The position numbers and the translations under genes were made by a program. The notes under the pieces were generated by a model that was not told where the DNA came from, did not search any database, and worked only from the letters and a program-made list of their open reading frames with translations. This document shows positions 18,273-27,543 of a stretch of DNA of 64,000 nucleotides, one piece after another (position 1 is the stretch's first letter; every line of letters starts with the position of its first letter). The stretch spans positions 186,001-250,000 of the forward strand of contig NZ_JAAGLU010000006.1 in assembly GCF_010550245.1 (NCBI RefSeq), in the 5' to 3' direction. The DNA comes from Streptomyces sp. SID12501 (GTDB lineage Bacteria; Actinomycetota; Actinomycetes; Streptomycetales; Streptomycetaceae).

Positions 18273-20159
18273 TCATACGGAGACCGTCTCGCCGTCCGGG
18301 AACATGATGAGGGCGCGGCCCTCCTCCGTCACCGCGCACGACACCGCCTCACGAAGGGCCTGCGGATGCACGGCGTCCCGGGTCAGCGCGACCAGGGTCA
18401 CGAACAGCCTGCTGGCGCCCGGGGATTCGGCGGCGCGCTGGAGGTACGGTGTCGCCGAGTGCGGGCCGAAGGCGTTCGCGTCGACCTCGCGGGCCACACC
18501 CGTGGCCTCGTCCCAGCCGTGCAGCGCGACGACCACACTGGTCAGCCCCGAACCGGTACGGGTCAGGGCCCAGCCGTCACCCCGCTCCGCCTCGGGCAGG
18601 GCGGTGTCGGCCACCGCGTAGCCGCCCTCCCGGACCGCCGCTTCGGCCGGCGTCTGTACCCGGTGCACGCGGATCTCCCAGGTACCGTGCAGCACGCTCG
18701 TCGACTCGACTTGGAACTCCCCTTCCACGCCAGGGAGTTCGGCTTCGTACCGGGAGGCTGCGACCCGCCCCGAGCAGTGCAGCGGAAGGATTCTGCGCCG
18801 GCGTGACGCCGTGCCGTCGGGGGCGAGGAGCGCCAGGTGACCGTCCACGTTCCGTTCCCAGGCCGACGAGCCCGTCTCCGGTGCGGTGGCCGACGAGTAG
18901 CCGAACTTGGCGTAGTGCGGATCGTCGTCGGCAGGTCCCTCCATCGGGTTGTGGTCGCTGCCGTGGTTGACGAGACGAACGATGCCGTCGTGCCGGGTGC
19001 CGTGCAGCAGCCAGCCCGGTCCCGGCAACGCCGTGTACTGGTCGGACTCCTCGATGGGCAACGGGCGTTCGCGCGCGGTCCACACCGAGTGCTCCGGGGG
19101 CAGCAGCAGCCCCAGGAAGGCCGTGCTCGACCAGTACGGCGATCCGGGCCCCGAGGAGGCCTGGGTCGCCGGCAGGAACGTGCCGTACCAGCCCAGCGGC
19201 AGCAGCCCGCGCTCGTCGGGCACCCCGCGCTCCACGAAGTGCGCCACCGCGCCCGAGGCCAGCCGCCTGGTCAGCCCCGGCGCCAGCGGAGTGCACTCGG
19301 CCAGCGCTCCCAGCCAGACGGGAGCGGTCGCGGCGAAACGGTACGTCAGGGAACGGCCCTGGTGGACGGGGGCGCCGTCCGCCCCGAAGAAGTGCGGGTA
19401 GGAGGCGAGGTACTGGGCCAGTCTGCGTTGGTGGACCCGGCCGCGCCCGCCGTCCTCGCCGCCCGTCATCCGGCACCACAGCAGCGGATACAGATGCAGG
19501 GCCCAGCCGACGTGGTAGTCGAACGTGCGGCCGTCGCCGTCGCTGTACCAGCCGCCGCCGACATACCAGTCGTCGATCCGGTCGAGTCCGCCGTCGATGT
19601 CCTCCTGGCGGTGCGGCGCCCCCACGGAAGCCAGGAACTGCTCGGCCACCACCTGGCAGAGCCGCCCGCTGTCGTCCCGGGTACGACGGCCGACGAAACC
19701 CCACAGCCAGTCGACGATCCGCTCCTGGACGTCCACGTCGAGCCGGTCCCAGATCCACGGCCGGGTCTCGTGCAGCCCGATGGCGATCGAGGCCGCCTCG
19801 GTCATCGGCTGGGAACAGTCGGTGAGTTCGGGCCAGGCCTCGCCGCTGTCACGGTTCGTGCCCGTTGTCAGACCCTGCGCGTAGCGTTCCACGAGACGTG
19901 GATCGGCCTCGCCCGCCGCTCCCGCGATCCGGAAGGAGGCCAGCAGGAACGACCGTGCGAAACCCTCGAGGCCGTCCGACACCACGCCCGCCGAGGAGTT
20001 CCGGCCCGGCAGCCGGTACTGCGCGAGACCCGGCGTCGCATAGGGGACCAGCGCCTCCAACTGCCGGTCTGCGAGAGCCTCCCAGTGTGCCCGGGTCCAG
20101 CCGGTGAACAGGGACAGGACCCGGTCGTTCGGCGGAAGCGTCAAGTGCGGTGCGGGCAT
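18273..20159 (-). CDS. DUF2264 domain protein
   Basis: 628 residues, ATG start. The first 380 residues match DUF2264: GWTRAHWEALADRQLEAL, YRLPGRNSSAGVVSDGLEGF, and a Trp/Tyr-rich central part (DDWYVGGGWYSDGDGRTFDY). The (alpha/alpha)6-barrel look suggests a carbohydrate-active enzyme, such as an unsaturated-uronyl hydrolase or lyase-like protein. No biochemical role is proven to my knowledge. A C-terminal beta-rich domain follows. It is convergent with the conservon operon and divergent from tdh. Confidence 0.8.
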   Translation of the reverse strand: MPAPHLTLPPNDRVLSLFTGWTRAHWEALADRQLEALVPYATPGLAQYRLPGRNSSAGVVSDGLEGFARSFLLASFRIAGAAGEADPRLVERYAQGLTTGTNRDSGEAWPELTDCSQPMTEAASIAIGLHETRPWIWDRLDVDVQERIVDWLWGFVGRRTRDDSGRLCQVVAEQFLASVGAPHRQEDIDGGLDRIDDWYVGGGWYSDGDGRTFDYHVGWALHLYPLLWCRMTGGEDGGRGRVHQRRLAQYLASYPHFFGADGAPVHQGRSLTYRFAATAPVWLGALAECTPLAPGLTRRLASGAVAHFVERGVPDERGLLPLGWYGTFLPATQASSGPGSPYWSSTAFLGLLLPPEHSVWTARERPLPIEESDQYTALPGPGWLLHGTRHDGIVRLVNHGSDHNPMEGPADDDPHYAKFGYSSATAPETGSSAWERNVDGHLALLAPDGTASRRRRILPLHCSGRVAASRYEAELPGVEGEFQVESTSVLHGTWEIRVHRVQTPAEAAVREGGYAVADTALPEAERGDGWALTRTGSGLTSVVVALHGWDEATGVAREVDANAFGPHSATPYLQRAAESPGASRLFVTLVALTRDAVHPQALREAVSCAVTEEGRALIMFPDGETVSV

Positions 20160-20545
20160 GACGGGTTCCTGACTCCTTGGACGGCCCCGGGCGGGGGCGG
20201 TTGCCGGTCCAGCCGGTTCACATGTCGTTCGCGCGGTTTCCCAGAAGGGATACGGCTGATCGTTCCGGTCGGATCAACAGGTGTACGGCTGTTGTCGTTC
20301 TTCCGGCCAATTGGGATATGCCAGTCGTCGTCCGGCGTGAAGGAAAGCTGCGGCGGCGCTTAAGAAATCCTCGATGGACCTGGGAGCCGTCGTACGGCAG
20401 ATTTCGTCTCGCGACCCGCGTTCTCGCGGTCTCAGGCTCGGGATCTCGCCGGTCCCGTCGGTCCTGCCGTCGACGTCACCACTCTCCCCGCCACGGGCTC
20501 CTTCGGCGTGCCCTGCCCCGGGGTCCTACCCACAGGAGCGTTGCG
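20160..20545. other. Divergent upstream region of the DUF2264 gene and tdh
   Basis: About 386 bp with a relatively AT-rich core near 20300-20370 (GCTTAAGAAATCCTCGATGG). It presumably holds the tdh promoter. I found no glycine riboswitch core, no T-box and no strong hairpin, and cannot fix the -10/-35 elements. Confidence 0.4.
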
Positions 20546-21574
20546 TTGAAGGCGCTGGTCAAGAAGAAGGCGGAGCCCGGACTGTGGCTCGCGGACGTAC
20601 CGGAACCGGCGGTCGGCCACGGTGACGTGCTGATCAAGGTGCTCAGAACCGGGATCTGCGGCACCGACCTGCACATCCGGGCCTGGGACGGCTGGGCGCG
20701 GCAGGCGATCCGGACGCCACTGGTGGTCGGACACGAGTTCGTCGGCGAGGTCGTCGGAACCGGACGCGATGTCACCGACATCGGTGTCGGCGATCTCGTC
20801 AGCGGCGAGGGGCACCTGGTGTGCGGGCGGTGCCGCAACTGCCTCGCCGGGCGCCGCCACCTGTGCCGGGCCACGGTGGGGCTCGGTGTCGGCCGGGACG
20901 GTGCCTTCGCCGAGTACGTGGCGTTGCCCGCCGCCAACGTGTGGGTGCACCGCGCGCCCGTCGACCTCGACGTCGCCGCGATCTTCGACCCGTTCGGCAA
21001 CGCCGTGCACACCGCACTGTCCTTCCCGCTGGTGGGCGAGGACGTCCTGATCACGGGAGCCGGCCCGATCGGGCTGATGGCGGCGGCGGTTGCCCGGCAC
21101 GCGGGGGCGCGGAACGTGGTCGTCACCGACGTCAGCGAGGAAAGGCTCGAACTGGCCCGCAAGATCGGCGCGAGCCTGGCGCTGAACGTCTCCGGCGCGA
21201 CCATCGCCGACGGCCAGCGCACCCTCGGTCTGCGCGAGGGCTTCGACATCGGCCTGGAGATGTCCGGTCGCCCCGAGGCACTGCGGGACATGATCGCCAA
21301 CATGACGCACGGCGGACGCATCGCCATGCTCGGCCTGCCGGCCGAGGAGTTCCCGGTCGACTGGTCCCGGATCGTCACCTCGATGATCACCATCAAGGGG
21401 ATCTACGGTCGTGAGATGTTCGAGACCTGGTACGCGATGTCGGTGCTCCTGGAGGGCGGCCTCGACCTCTCCCCGGTCATCACCGGCCGCTACGACCACC
21501 GTGACCACGAGGCCGCGTTCGCGGACGCGGCGAGCGGCCGGGGCGGCAAGGTCATCCTCGACTGGAACACGTAA
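20546..21574 (+). CDS. tdh: L-threonine 3-dehydrogenase
   Basis: 342 residues from TTG 20546, with AGGAG seven bases upstream. A zinc-dependent medium-chain dehydrogenase that oxidises L-threonine with NAD+ to 2-amino-3-ketobutyrate. Visible features: catalytic zinc ligands C38 (GICGTDLH) and H63/E64 (GHEFVGEV), the structural zinc loop [15 protein letters not shown], the nucleotide-binding [17 protein letters not shown], and [18 protein letters not shown]38 sits at the same position as in Escherichia coli TDH. Kbl, which uses the product, starts 27 bp downstream, so the pair forms the threonine-to-glycine route. Confidence 0.93.
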   Translation: MKALVKKKAEPGLWLADVPEPAVGHGDVLIKVLRTGICGTDLHIRAWDGWARQAIRTPLVVGHEFVGEVVGTGRDVTDIGVGDLVSGEGHLVCGRCRNCLAGRRHLCRATVGLGVGRDGAFAEYVALPAANVWVHRAPVDLDVAAIFDPFGNAVHTALSFPLVGEDVLITGAGPIGLMAAAVARHAGARNVVVTDVSEERLELARKIGASLALNVSGATIADGQRTLGLREGFDIGLEMSGRPEALRDMIANMTHGGRIAMLGLPAEEFPVDWSRIVTSMITIKGIYGREMFETWYAMSVLLEGGLDLSPVITGRYDHRDHEAAFADAASGRGGKVILDWNT

Positions 21575-21601
21575 CCCCCTTATAGCTTCAGGAGCCTCTT
21601 C

Positions 21602-22801
21602 ATGTTCGACTCCGTGCGCGACGACCTGCGCGCCACCCTCGACGAGATCCGCGCCGCCGGTCTGCACAAGCCCGAGCGCGTCATCGGCAGCCCGCAGTCC
21701 GCGACCGTCTCCGTCACCTCGGGCGGGCGCCCCGGCGAGGTGCTCAACTTCTGCGCCAACAACTACCTCGGCCTCGCCGACCACCCCGAGGTCGTCGCCG
21801 CCGCCCACGACGCACTCGACCGCTGGGGCTACGGCATGGCCTCCGTGCGGTTCATCTGCGGTACGCAGGAGGTGCACAAGGAACTGGAGGCCCGGCTGTC
21901 GGCGTTCCTCGGGCAGGAGGACACAATTCTGTACTCCTCCTGCTTCGACGCCAACGGCGGAGTCTTCGAGACCCTCCTGGACGCCGAGGACGCGGTGATC
22001 TCCGACGCCCTCAACCACGCCTCGATCATCGACGGCATCCGCCTGTCCAAGGCCCGCCGCTTCCGGTACACCAACCGCGACATGGCCGACCTGGAACGGC
22101 AGCTGAAGGAGGCCACGGAGGGCGGCGCGCGCCGGAAGCTGATCGTCACCGACGGCGTGTTCTCCATGGACGGCTACGTGGCCCCGCTGCGGGAGATCTG
22201 CGACCTCGCCGACCGCCACGACGCCATGGTCATGGTCGACGACTCGCACGCCGTCGGGTTCGTCGGTCCCGGCGGCCGGGGCACTCCCGAACTGCACGGC
22301 GTCATGGACCGCGTGGACATCGTCACCGGCACGCTGGGCAAGGCGCTGGGCGGTGCGTCCGGGGGCTACGTGGCCGCTCGCGCCGAGATCGTCGCTCTGC
22401 TGCGTCAGCGCTCTCGGCCGTATCTGTTCTCGAACACGCTTGCCCCGGTGATCGCCGCCGCCTCACTGAAGGTGCTCGACCTGCTGGAGTCGGCGGACGA
22501 CCTGCGGACCCGACTCACCGAGAACACCGCCCTGTTCCGCCGACGGATGACGGAGGAGGGCTTCGACATCCTCCCCGGCGACCACGCCATCGCGCCCGTG
22601 ATGATCGGTGACGCCACGAAGGCCGGCCGGCTGGCGGAGCTGCTGCTGGAGCGGGGGGTGTACGTGATCGGCTTCTCGTACCCGGTCGTCCCGCAGGGCA
22701 AGGCCCGGATCCGCGTCCAGCTGTCGGCGGCGCACTCCACCGAGGACGTGAACAGCGCGGTCGACGCCTTCGTCGCGGTCCGGACGGAGCTGGAGGGCTG
22801 A
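21602..22801 (+). CDS. kbl: Glycine C-acetyltransferase (2-amino-3-ketobutyrate CoA ligase)
   Basis: 399 residues, ATG with AGGAG upstream. A PLP-dependent alpha-oxoamine synthase that cleaves 2-amino-3-ketobutyrate with CoA to glycine and acetyl-CoA. Typical motifs: [48 protein letters not shown], and the PLP-lysine in [14 protein letters not shown] (K247). Length and order after tdh match the classical operon. Confidence 0.94.
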   Translation: MFDSVRDDLRATLDEIRAAGLHKPERVIGSPQSATVSVTSGGRPGEVLNFCANNYLGLADHPEVVAAAHDALDRWGYGMASVRFICGTQEVHKELEARLSAFLGQEDTILYSSCFDANGGVFETLLDAEDAVISDALNHASIIDGIRLSKARRFRYTNRDMADLERQLKEATEGGARRKLIVTDGVFSMDGYVAPLREICDLADRHDAMVMVDDSHAVGFVGPGGRGTPELHGVMDRVDIVTGTLGKALGGASGGYVAARAEIVALLRQRSRPYLFSNTLAPVIAAASLKVLDLLESADDLRTRLTENTALFRRRMTEEGFDILPGDHAIAPVMIGDATKAGRLAELLLERGVYVIGFSYPVVPQGKARIRVQLSAAHSTEDVNSAVDAFVAVRTELEG

Positions 22802-22876
22802 CCGGACGGTCCCTGCCATACCTTCCGGGACACCGTTCCGGACATACCGTCCCGGACGTACTGGATAATCGATCGC

Positions 22877-23779
22877 ATGATCGAAGCGCGGCGGCTCCAC
22901 ATCCTGCGTGCGGTGGCAGACCACCGGACGGTGACGGCGGCTGCCGCCGCGCTGTATCTCACCCCCTCGGCCGTCTCCCAGCAGCTCACGGCCCTGGAGC
23001 AGGAGACCGGCCACCGGCTCGTCGAGCGCGGCGCCAAGGGGGTACGGCTGACCCCGGCCGGCGAGATCCTGCTCGCGCACACCAACATGGTCCTCGCCCA
23101 ACTGGAGCGGGCCGAGGCCGAGTTGGCCGCGTACGACTCGGGCGACGCCGGCACGGTCACCGTCGCCGCCTTCGCGACCGGGATCGCCCTGGTCGTCGCC
23201 CCCGCCCTGGCCCGTCTCGCCGTGACCGCCCCCGGCATCCGGGTCCGTGTCCAGGACGCCGAGGGTGACGCCAGCCTGCCGATGGTGCTCGACCGGCAGG
23301 TCGACGTCGCGGTTGCTGTCGAGTACCGGGGAGCGCCGCCCGCCGACGACCCGCGCCTCACCCATGTTCCCCTCTACGCCGAGCCGTTCGACGCGGTCGT
23401 CCCGGTCACGCACCGTCTCGCCGGCGCCCACGAGGTGCCGCTCGCCGAACTGGCCAAGGACGCGTGGATCGGGCCGTACCCCGGCAACCCCTGCCATGAG
23501 GTGGTCGTCCTGGCCTGCGAGAACGCCGGTTTCCGGCCCCGCCTCGAACACTCCTCCGACGACTTCCGTGCGGTCGTGGCCCTCGCCTCGGCCGACGCCG
23601 GCGTGGCCCTCGTACCGCGTTCGGCGCTGCGCGGCATGGAGCTGACGGGCGTGGTCGTGCGGCCGGTCGACGGGGTGGCGCCCACCCGGAGGGTCTTCGC
23701 GGCCGTACGCCGGGGAGCGGAGGAACACCCCCTGATCCGCCCGGTGCTGGAGGCGCTCGGCACCGCCTCGGAGGTGTAG
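22877..23779 (+). CDS. LysR-family transcriptional regulator
   Basis: 300 residues. The N-terminal winged helix (LHILRAVADHRTVTAAAAAL, then SAVSQQLTALEQETGHRLVER) is typical LysR. The rest is the two-lobed effector domain. It follows kbl by 75 bp in the same direction and may regulate threonine breakdown or another target, although LysR regulators more often act divergently. The effector is unknown. Confidence 0.85.
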   Translation: MIEARRLHILRAVADHRTVTAAAAALYLTPSAVSQQLTALEQETGHRLVERGAKGVRLTPAGEILLAHTNMVLAQLERAEAELAAYDSGDAGTVTVAAFATGIALVVAPALARLAVTAPGIRVRVQDAEGDASLPMVLDRQVDVAVAVEYRGAPPADDPRLTHVPLYAEPFDAVVPVTHRLAGAHEVPLAELAKDAWIGPYPGNPCHEVVVLACENAGFRPRLEHSSDDFRAVVALASADAGVALVPRSALRGMELTGVVVRPVDGVAPTRRVFAAVRRGAEEHPLIRPVLEALGTASEV

Positions 23780-23859
23780 GCGGGCGTCCTGGCAGGGGGC
23801 GGGCCCTCCCGCCGGATGACTGCGGGTGATTGTCAGTGGCATTGGCTACGGTGCGTTGC

Positions 23860-24219
23860 ATGCCGGAAGCCGAAGACGTACGCCGTATCTCCCTCTCCCT
23901 GCCGGACACGACGGAGAAGATCGCCTGGAGCATGCCCACGTTCCGGGTCGCGGGCAAGATGTTCGCCACGCTGCCCGAGAACGAGACCTCCATCGCCGTC
24001 CGCTGCCCGAAGGAGGAGCGCGACGAACTGGTTCTGGCCGAGCCCGAGAAGTTCTGGATCGCCGACCACGAGGCGGGCTTCGCCTGGGTCAGAGTGCGCC
24101 TGGCCGCGCTGGAGGACGAGGGTGAACTGCGGGACATCCTCGCCGACTCCTGGCGCCAGGCCGCCCCGACCCGGCTGCTGGACGCCTACCCGGAGCTGGG
24201 GGCGCCGGACGCCGACTGA
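23860..24219 (+). CDS. MmcQ/YjbR family protein
   Basis: 119 residues from ATG 23860. The pattern RRISLSLPDTTEKIAWSMPT, FRVAGKMFATL, and FAWVRVRLAAL with EGELRDILADSWRQAAP is that of the MmcQ/YjbR family (CyaY-like, double-wing fold). Family members are small and of unproven function. DNA binding has been suggested for some. Confidence 0.8.
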   Translation: MPEAEDVRRISLSLPDTTEKIAWSMPTFRVAGKMFATLPENETSIAVRCPKEERDELVLAEPEKFWIADHEAGFAWVRVRLAALEDEGELRDILADSWRQAAPTRLLDAYPELGAPDAD

Positions 24220-24234
24220 ACCCGGACGGCGAGC

Positions 24235-25131
24235 TCAGGCCACGAACCCCCGGATCCGCTCCCGGAGCGTCCGCGCGTCGAGCCCGTGCGCGGCGACATG
24301 CTCCTCGATGTCCCCGTAACGGCGTAGTTCGCGGCGGCCCACGCCGAGGCCCAGCACCCGGTGGGGCACGTCGGAGAGCGCGTCGTTCACGACGGCTGTC
24401 GACGTGCCCGCGAGGTACGGCTCGACGAGGACGACATCGGTGCCCGCCGCCTCCGTGGCCCGGCGCAGCGCTGCCGTGTCGAAGGGCCGTACGGTCGTCG
24501 CGTACAGGACGGTGACGTCGAGCCCTTCCGTGGCGGCGAGCACCGTGTCGAGCATCGGCCCGACGGCGATCACGACACCGGCGCGGCCCTCGCGGACGGT
24601 GAGGAACCGTTCCCCGTCGACCGCGAGCCCTTCCGCGTTGGACTGCGCCGACAGCCGTACGTACACCTTGTCGTCGCCCGCGGCGACCGCGTGCCGCAGC
24701 AGTGTCTCGGCCTCGTCGGGGTGCCCCGGTACATGGACGGTCCAGCCGTCCAGGGTGTCGAGGAGGGCCACGTCACCGGGTGCCATGTGCGTGTAGCCGC
24801 CCGCCGGCCAGTCGAAGGAGGCGGCGGCGCTCACGAGTACGGCGCCGACGTCCTGGTGGCCGAGGTCGAGCTTGACCTGCTCGAAGGGGCGCTCCACGAG
24901 GAAGCTCGCGAACGTGTGCAGGACGGGGCGCATCCCGGTGAGCGCCAGGCCGGCGCCCGCGCCGACGAGGAGCTGCTCGCGGATGCCCACGTTGATCACC
25001 CGGTTGGGATGCCGGGCCTGTGCCCGATCGAACGCGTCCGCGCCGATCTCGGCGAGGACGACGGCGACGCGTGGGTCCTCGTCGAGCAGCCTGGTCAGGA
25101 CAGGGGCGAAGCGGTCACGCATGGTGTCCAT
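24235..25131 (-). CDS. Transketolase, C-terminal subunit of a split enzyme
   Basis: 298 residues, ATG start. It contains the pyrimidine-binding domain (RVINVGIREQLLVGAGAGLAL with the catalytic Glu of GIREQ) and the C-terminal transketolase domain. With the upstream gene it rebuilds a full thiamine diphosphate transketolase, which moves two-carbon ketol units between sugar phosphates. The split form is known in archaea and some bacteria. The substrate of this pair, such as pentose phosphate or a specialised sugar such as apulose 4-phosphate, cannot be told from sequence alone. Confidence 0.85.
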   Translation of the reverse strand: MDTMRDRFAPVLTRLLDEDPRVAVVLAEIGADAFDRAQARHPNRVINVGIREQLLVGAGAGLALTGMRPVLHTFASFLVERPFEQVKLDLGHQDVGAVLVSAAASFDWPAGGYTHMAPGDVALLDTLDGWTVHVPGHPDEAETLLRHAVAAGDDKVYVRLSAQSNAEGLAVDGERFLTVREGRAGVVIAVGPMLDTVLAATEGLDVTVLYATTVRPFDTAALRRATEAAGTDVVLVEPYLAGTSTAVVNDALSDVPHRVLGLGVGRRELRRYGDIEEHVAAHGLDARTLRERIRGFVA

Positions 25132-25150
25132 GGGGGAGTGGATCCCTTCG

Positions 25151-25189
25151 GGTCGGTGAGATGGTCAGTGAGATGGGTCGGTGAGACGG
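25151..25189. repeat. Short imperfect tandem repeat between transketolase subunit genes
   Basis: Three imperfect copies of GGTCGGTGAGATG (starting at 25151, 25163 and 25177) fill most of the 83-bp gap between the two transketolase genes. Confidence 0.6.
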
Positions 25190-25214
25190 GTCGGGCAGGT
25201 CGGGTGCGCCCGGG

Positions 25215-25958
25215 TCAGTCGGACTTCGGTTCGACCCGCGCCACGACCGCGTGCGGGCGGCCGGGATGCGGCACGGTGAAGGCGGTGTACAGGGCCTCGT
25301 GGTCACGGCCGTCGACCGTTGCCGTGGACCAGCCCGCGGCCTCGAAGCGGGCGGCGATACCACCCGGCCGGGCATGGCTGGCGGACGAGTTGTCGACGAC
25401 GACGGTGTGCAGGCGTTCGAGGCCGGCGGGACCGGCGAAGGCGATCGCCTCGTGGTTGCTGCCCTCGTCCAGTTCGGCGTCGCCGGTCAGCACCCACACC
25501 GCGGGCCCGTCGAGCCCCTGGGCGCGCAGCCCCAGCGCCGTTCCGACGGCGATCGGCAGTCCGTGCCCGAGCGAGCCGCTGCCGATCTCGGCCCCCGGCA
25601 CCAGCACCCGGTCGGGGTGGTGGCCCAACGGCGAGTCGTACGCGCCGAAGCCCGGCAGCCAGTCCACGGGCAGGAAGCCCTTGGCGGCGAGTACCGCGTA
25701 GTACGCCATGGGCCCGTGCCCCTTGGAGAGCAGGAACCGGTCGCGCCCGGCGTCCGTCATCCGGTCCGGTCCGACCCGCAGGACCCGGTCGTAGAGGACC
25801 CAGAGCACGTCAAGCGTGGAGGTCGCAGCGGGCCCGTGCTTCTCGTCGCCGGTCATCAGCCCCATGAGCCCGGTCAGCTCGGCGTACTCGTGTCGGGCGT
25901 GCGTGTCCTGTGCGTCGCGTGTCTCGGACATGTCGGCGTGCGTGGCTGTGGCTGTCAT
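25215..25958 (-). CDS. Transketolase, N-terminal (ThDP-binding) subunit of a split enzyme
   Basis: 247 residues. The ThDP pyrophosphate-binding motif begins GDAELDEGSNHEAI and continues to the conserved DNS. FLLSKGHGPMAYYAVLAAKG and GSLGHGLPIAVGTALGLRAQ match the N-terminal half of transketolases. The start used (MTATATHADM) lies directly downstream of a SoxR/MerR-type promoter. If transcription starts as predicted, the message is nearly leaderless. The partner subunit follows after 83 bp. Confidence 0.85.
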   Translation of the reverse strand: MTATATHADMSETRDAQDTHARHEYAELTGLMGLMTGDEKHGPAATSTLDVLWVLYDRVLRVGPDRMTDAGRDRFLLSKGHGPMAYYAVLAAKGFLPVDWLPGFGAYDSPLGHHPDRVLVPGAEIGSGSLGHGLPIAVGTALGLRAQGLDGPAVWVLTGDAELDEGSNHEAIAFAGPAGLERLHTVVVDNSSASHARPGGIAARFEAAGWSTATVDGRDHEALYTAFTVPHPGRPHAVVARVEPKSD

Positions 25959-25965
25959 GAGGACG

Positions 25966-25996
25966 ATCGTGCGACCTCAACCAAACTTGAGGTCAA
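25966..25996 (-). promoter_or_regulatory. SoxR/MerR-type operator within the spacer of the transketolase promoter
   Basis: On the reverse strand, TTGACC (25996-25991) and CACGAT (25971-25966) are spaced by 19 bp. The spacer contains the palindrome CCTCAA-N6-TTGAGG (25975-25992). The arms and 6-bp spacing equal the classical soxbox CCTCAAGTTAACTTGAGG. A long spacer with the dyad between -35 and -10 is typical of MerR-family activators. The predicted transcript start falls on or next to the ATG at 25958. No soxR or merR gene is in the window. Confidence 0.6.
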
Positions 25997-26096
25997 GGGC
26001 CGAGTGTGCGAATAAAGGAGTGCGCGACCATCGACTGGAGTGCGGTATTGTTTCCATGCGTGTTCCGGCCAGGGGAAACCCCAGGTCAGACCGCAT

Positions 26097-26170
<74 letters not shown>

Positions 26171-26188
26171 CTTTACGAAGTCGGAAGT

Positions 26189-26228
26189 CGGAGGCCGTTC
26201 TCCCCGTAAATTGGGAGAACGGCCTCCG
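26189..26228 (+). terminator. tRNA terminator hairpin
   Basis: A 16-bp perfect stem (26189-26204 with 26213-26228, arm CGGAGGCCGTTCTCCC) and 8-nt AT-rich loop, followed by GTTTT. It ends the tRNA transcript and can also serve the convergent GH43 gene. Confidence 0.85.
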
Positions 26229-26247
26229 GCGTTTTCGCGCAGCGGTG

Positions 26248-27249
26248 TCAGCCGCCGCCGTCGAGGTCGTCGCGCCGTCGGAGTACGCGCAGCTCGTCGC
26301 CGACGCACTCCATCTCGTACAGCTTGCCCCGCGCGTTCTCGAAGGGGCGGTGGAGCACCATCATCAGTCGGCCGTCGAACGTGTGGAAGAGCATGCCGTG
26401 ACCGCTGTCCTCGCGGACCAGCGGCCGGTGCTGCCGCCACGGCCCGGTGATGGTGCCGGACTCCGAGGTGGCGTACGTCTGCACATAACCGCCGCTGATG
26501 GCCCCGTCCCCGCCGACCACGTTCTTCTCGTACGTCGACCACAGCATGAGCAGCGACCCGTCAGGGGTGCGGTGGAGCTGAGGGCCGTCGGTGATGTACG
26601 GCGGGAGCTGGTTCGGCAGGCCTGCGGGGATCTCCTCGGTGAGCCAGGACGCGTCCGAGGCCTTGAACAGGAAGACCGGATCCCCGATCGTCCGGGACAG
26701 GTCCGGGGCCAGCCGGATCGCTTCCATGGTTCCGTCGATGGTCTGCAGCCACTCGTGCGCGTACACCATCCACGGCTGTCCGGACAGGTCGACGTGGAGC
26801 GTGCCGTCGAGCGTCATGAGGTTCGCGGGCGGGGTGGGGCGTGCGGGGTCGACGACGGCGAACGGGCCCAGCAGCGAGGAGGAGACGGCCGTGATCGTGC
26901 CGCGCATGTAGGCCGGGATCTGGAACGGCGTACCCCACTGGTTGGGCGGAGGCACCGGAAGCGGTCTGTCCTGGTTGTGCAGCGTGGTGAACAGGTAGTA
27001 CCTGCCGTCCCATTCGTGCACCTCCGGCGCCCAGCCGCCGTCGGTCGCCCAGATCTCTTTCTGGTCGGCAGCCAGGAAGACCACCACGGGGCGCGTCCAG
27101 TCGCGCAGGTCGTGGCTGCGGTAGACCATCGTGCCGGTGCCGTCCACGCCCGATACGGACGGGTCGTTGGACGTGTAGAGGTAGTAGGTGCGGGTCTTCT
27201 CGTCGGCGACGACGAACGGATCGTGCAGCGGCATGTCGGGAAGCCGCAT
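26248..27249 (-). CDS. Glycoside hydrolase family 43-type protein, probably intracellular
   Basis: 333 residues from ATG 27249. In-frame GTG codons up to 42 bases upstream are alternatives, and no clear ribosome binding site decides between them. It has a five-bladed propeller pattern. LHDPFVVADEKTRTYYLYTS supplies the first catalytic Asp, and GGWAPEVHEWDGRYYLF carries the catalytic Glu region typical of GH43. LDGTLHVDLSGQPWMVYAHEW resembles the middle Asp region. There is no signal peptide, so it probably trims imported oligosaccharides such as arabino- or xylo-oligosaccharides. The exact activity is not predictable. Confidence 0.8.
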   Translation of the reverse strand: MRLPDMPLHDPFVVADEKTRTYYLYTSNDPSVSGVDGTGTMVYRSHDLRDWTRPVVVFLAADQKEIWATDGGWAPEVHEWDGRYYLFTTLHNQDRPLPVPPPNQWGTPFQIPAYMRGTITAVSSSLLGPFAVVDPARPTPPANLMTLDGTLHVDLSGQPWMVYAHEWLQTIDGTMEAIRLAPDLSRTIGDPVFLFKASDASWLTEEIPAGLPNQLPPYITDGPQLHRTPDGSLLMLWSTYEKNVVGGDGAISGGYVQTYATSESGTITGPWRQHRPLVREDSGHGMLFHTFDGRLMMVLHRPFENARGKLYEMECVGDELRVLRRRDDLDGGG

Positions 27250-27543
27250 CGGGTCGGTGTCGGTCTCGGTGTCAGCCACGGTGTCAGCCACGGTCGAAGG
27301 ATAAACGCGCCTGTCCGGCCCGGGCTCGCACCCGTGTTCGGGCCTGCCGTTGGCCGAGAAAAACGCTTGGACCGGGCGGGCGCCGTCGCGGGACACTGGG
27401 ACTTCTGGCCTGCCCGTACTCGCACTTCGGCGCCGCCGCGAACCTCGCGGGGGCTCCGTCGTCGTGCCCGCCTGTCGGGACGACCCCGGCGACGGCGTGT
27501 GGCGGGCCGCCCTACGACGACACAGGGACGACACAGGGTGGGA

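Noticed and set aside
20160..20545. Possible glycine riboswitch upstream of tdh-kbl
   Set aside because: I searched by eye for the conserved glycine aptamer core and paired helices and found none; the leader has no clear expression platform.
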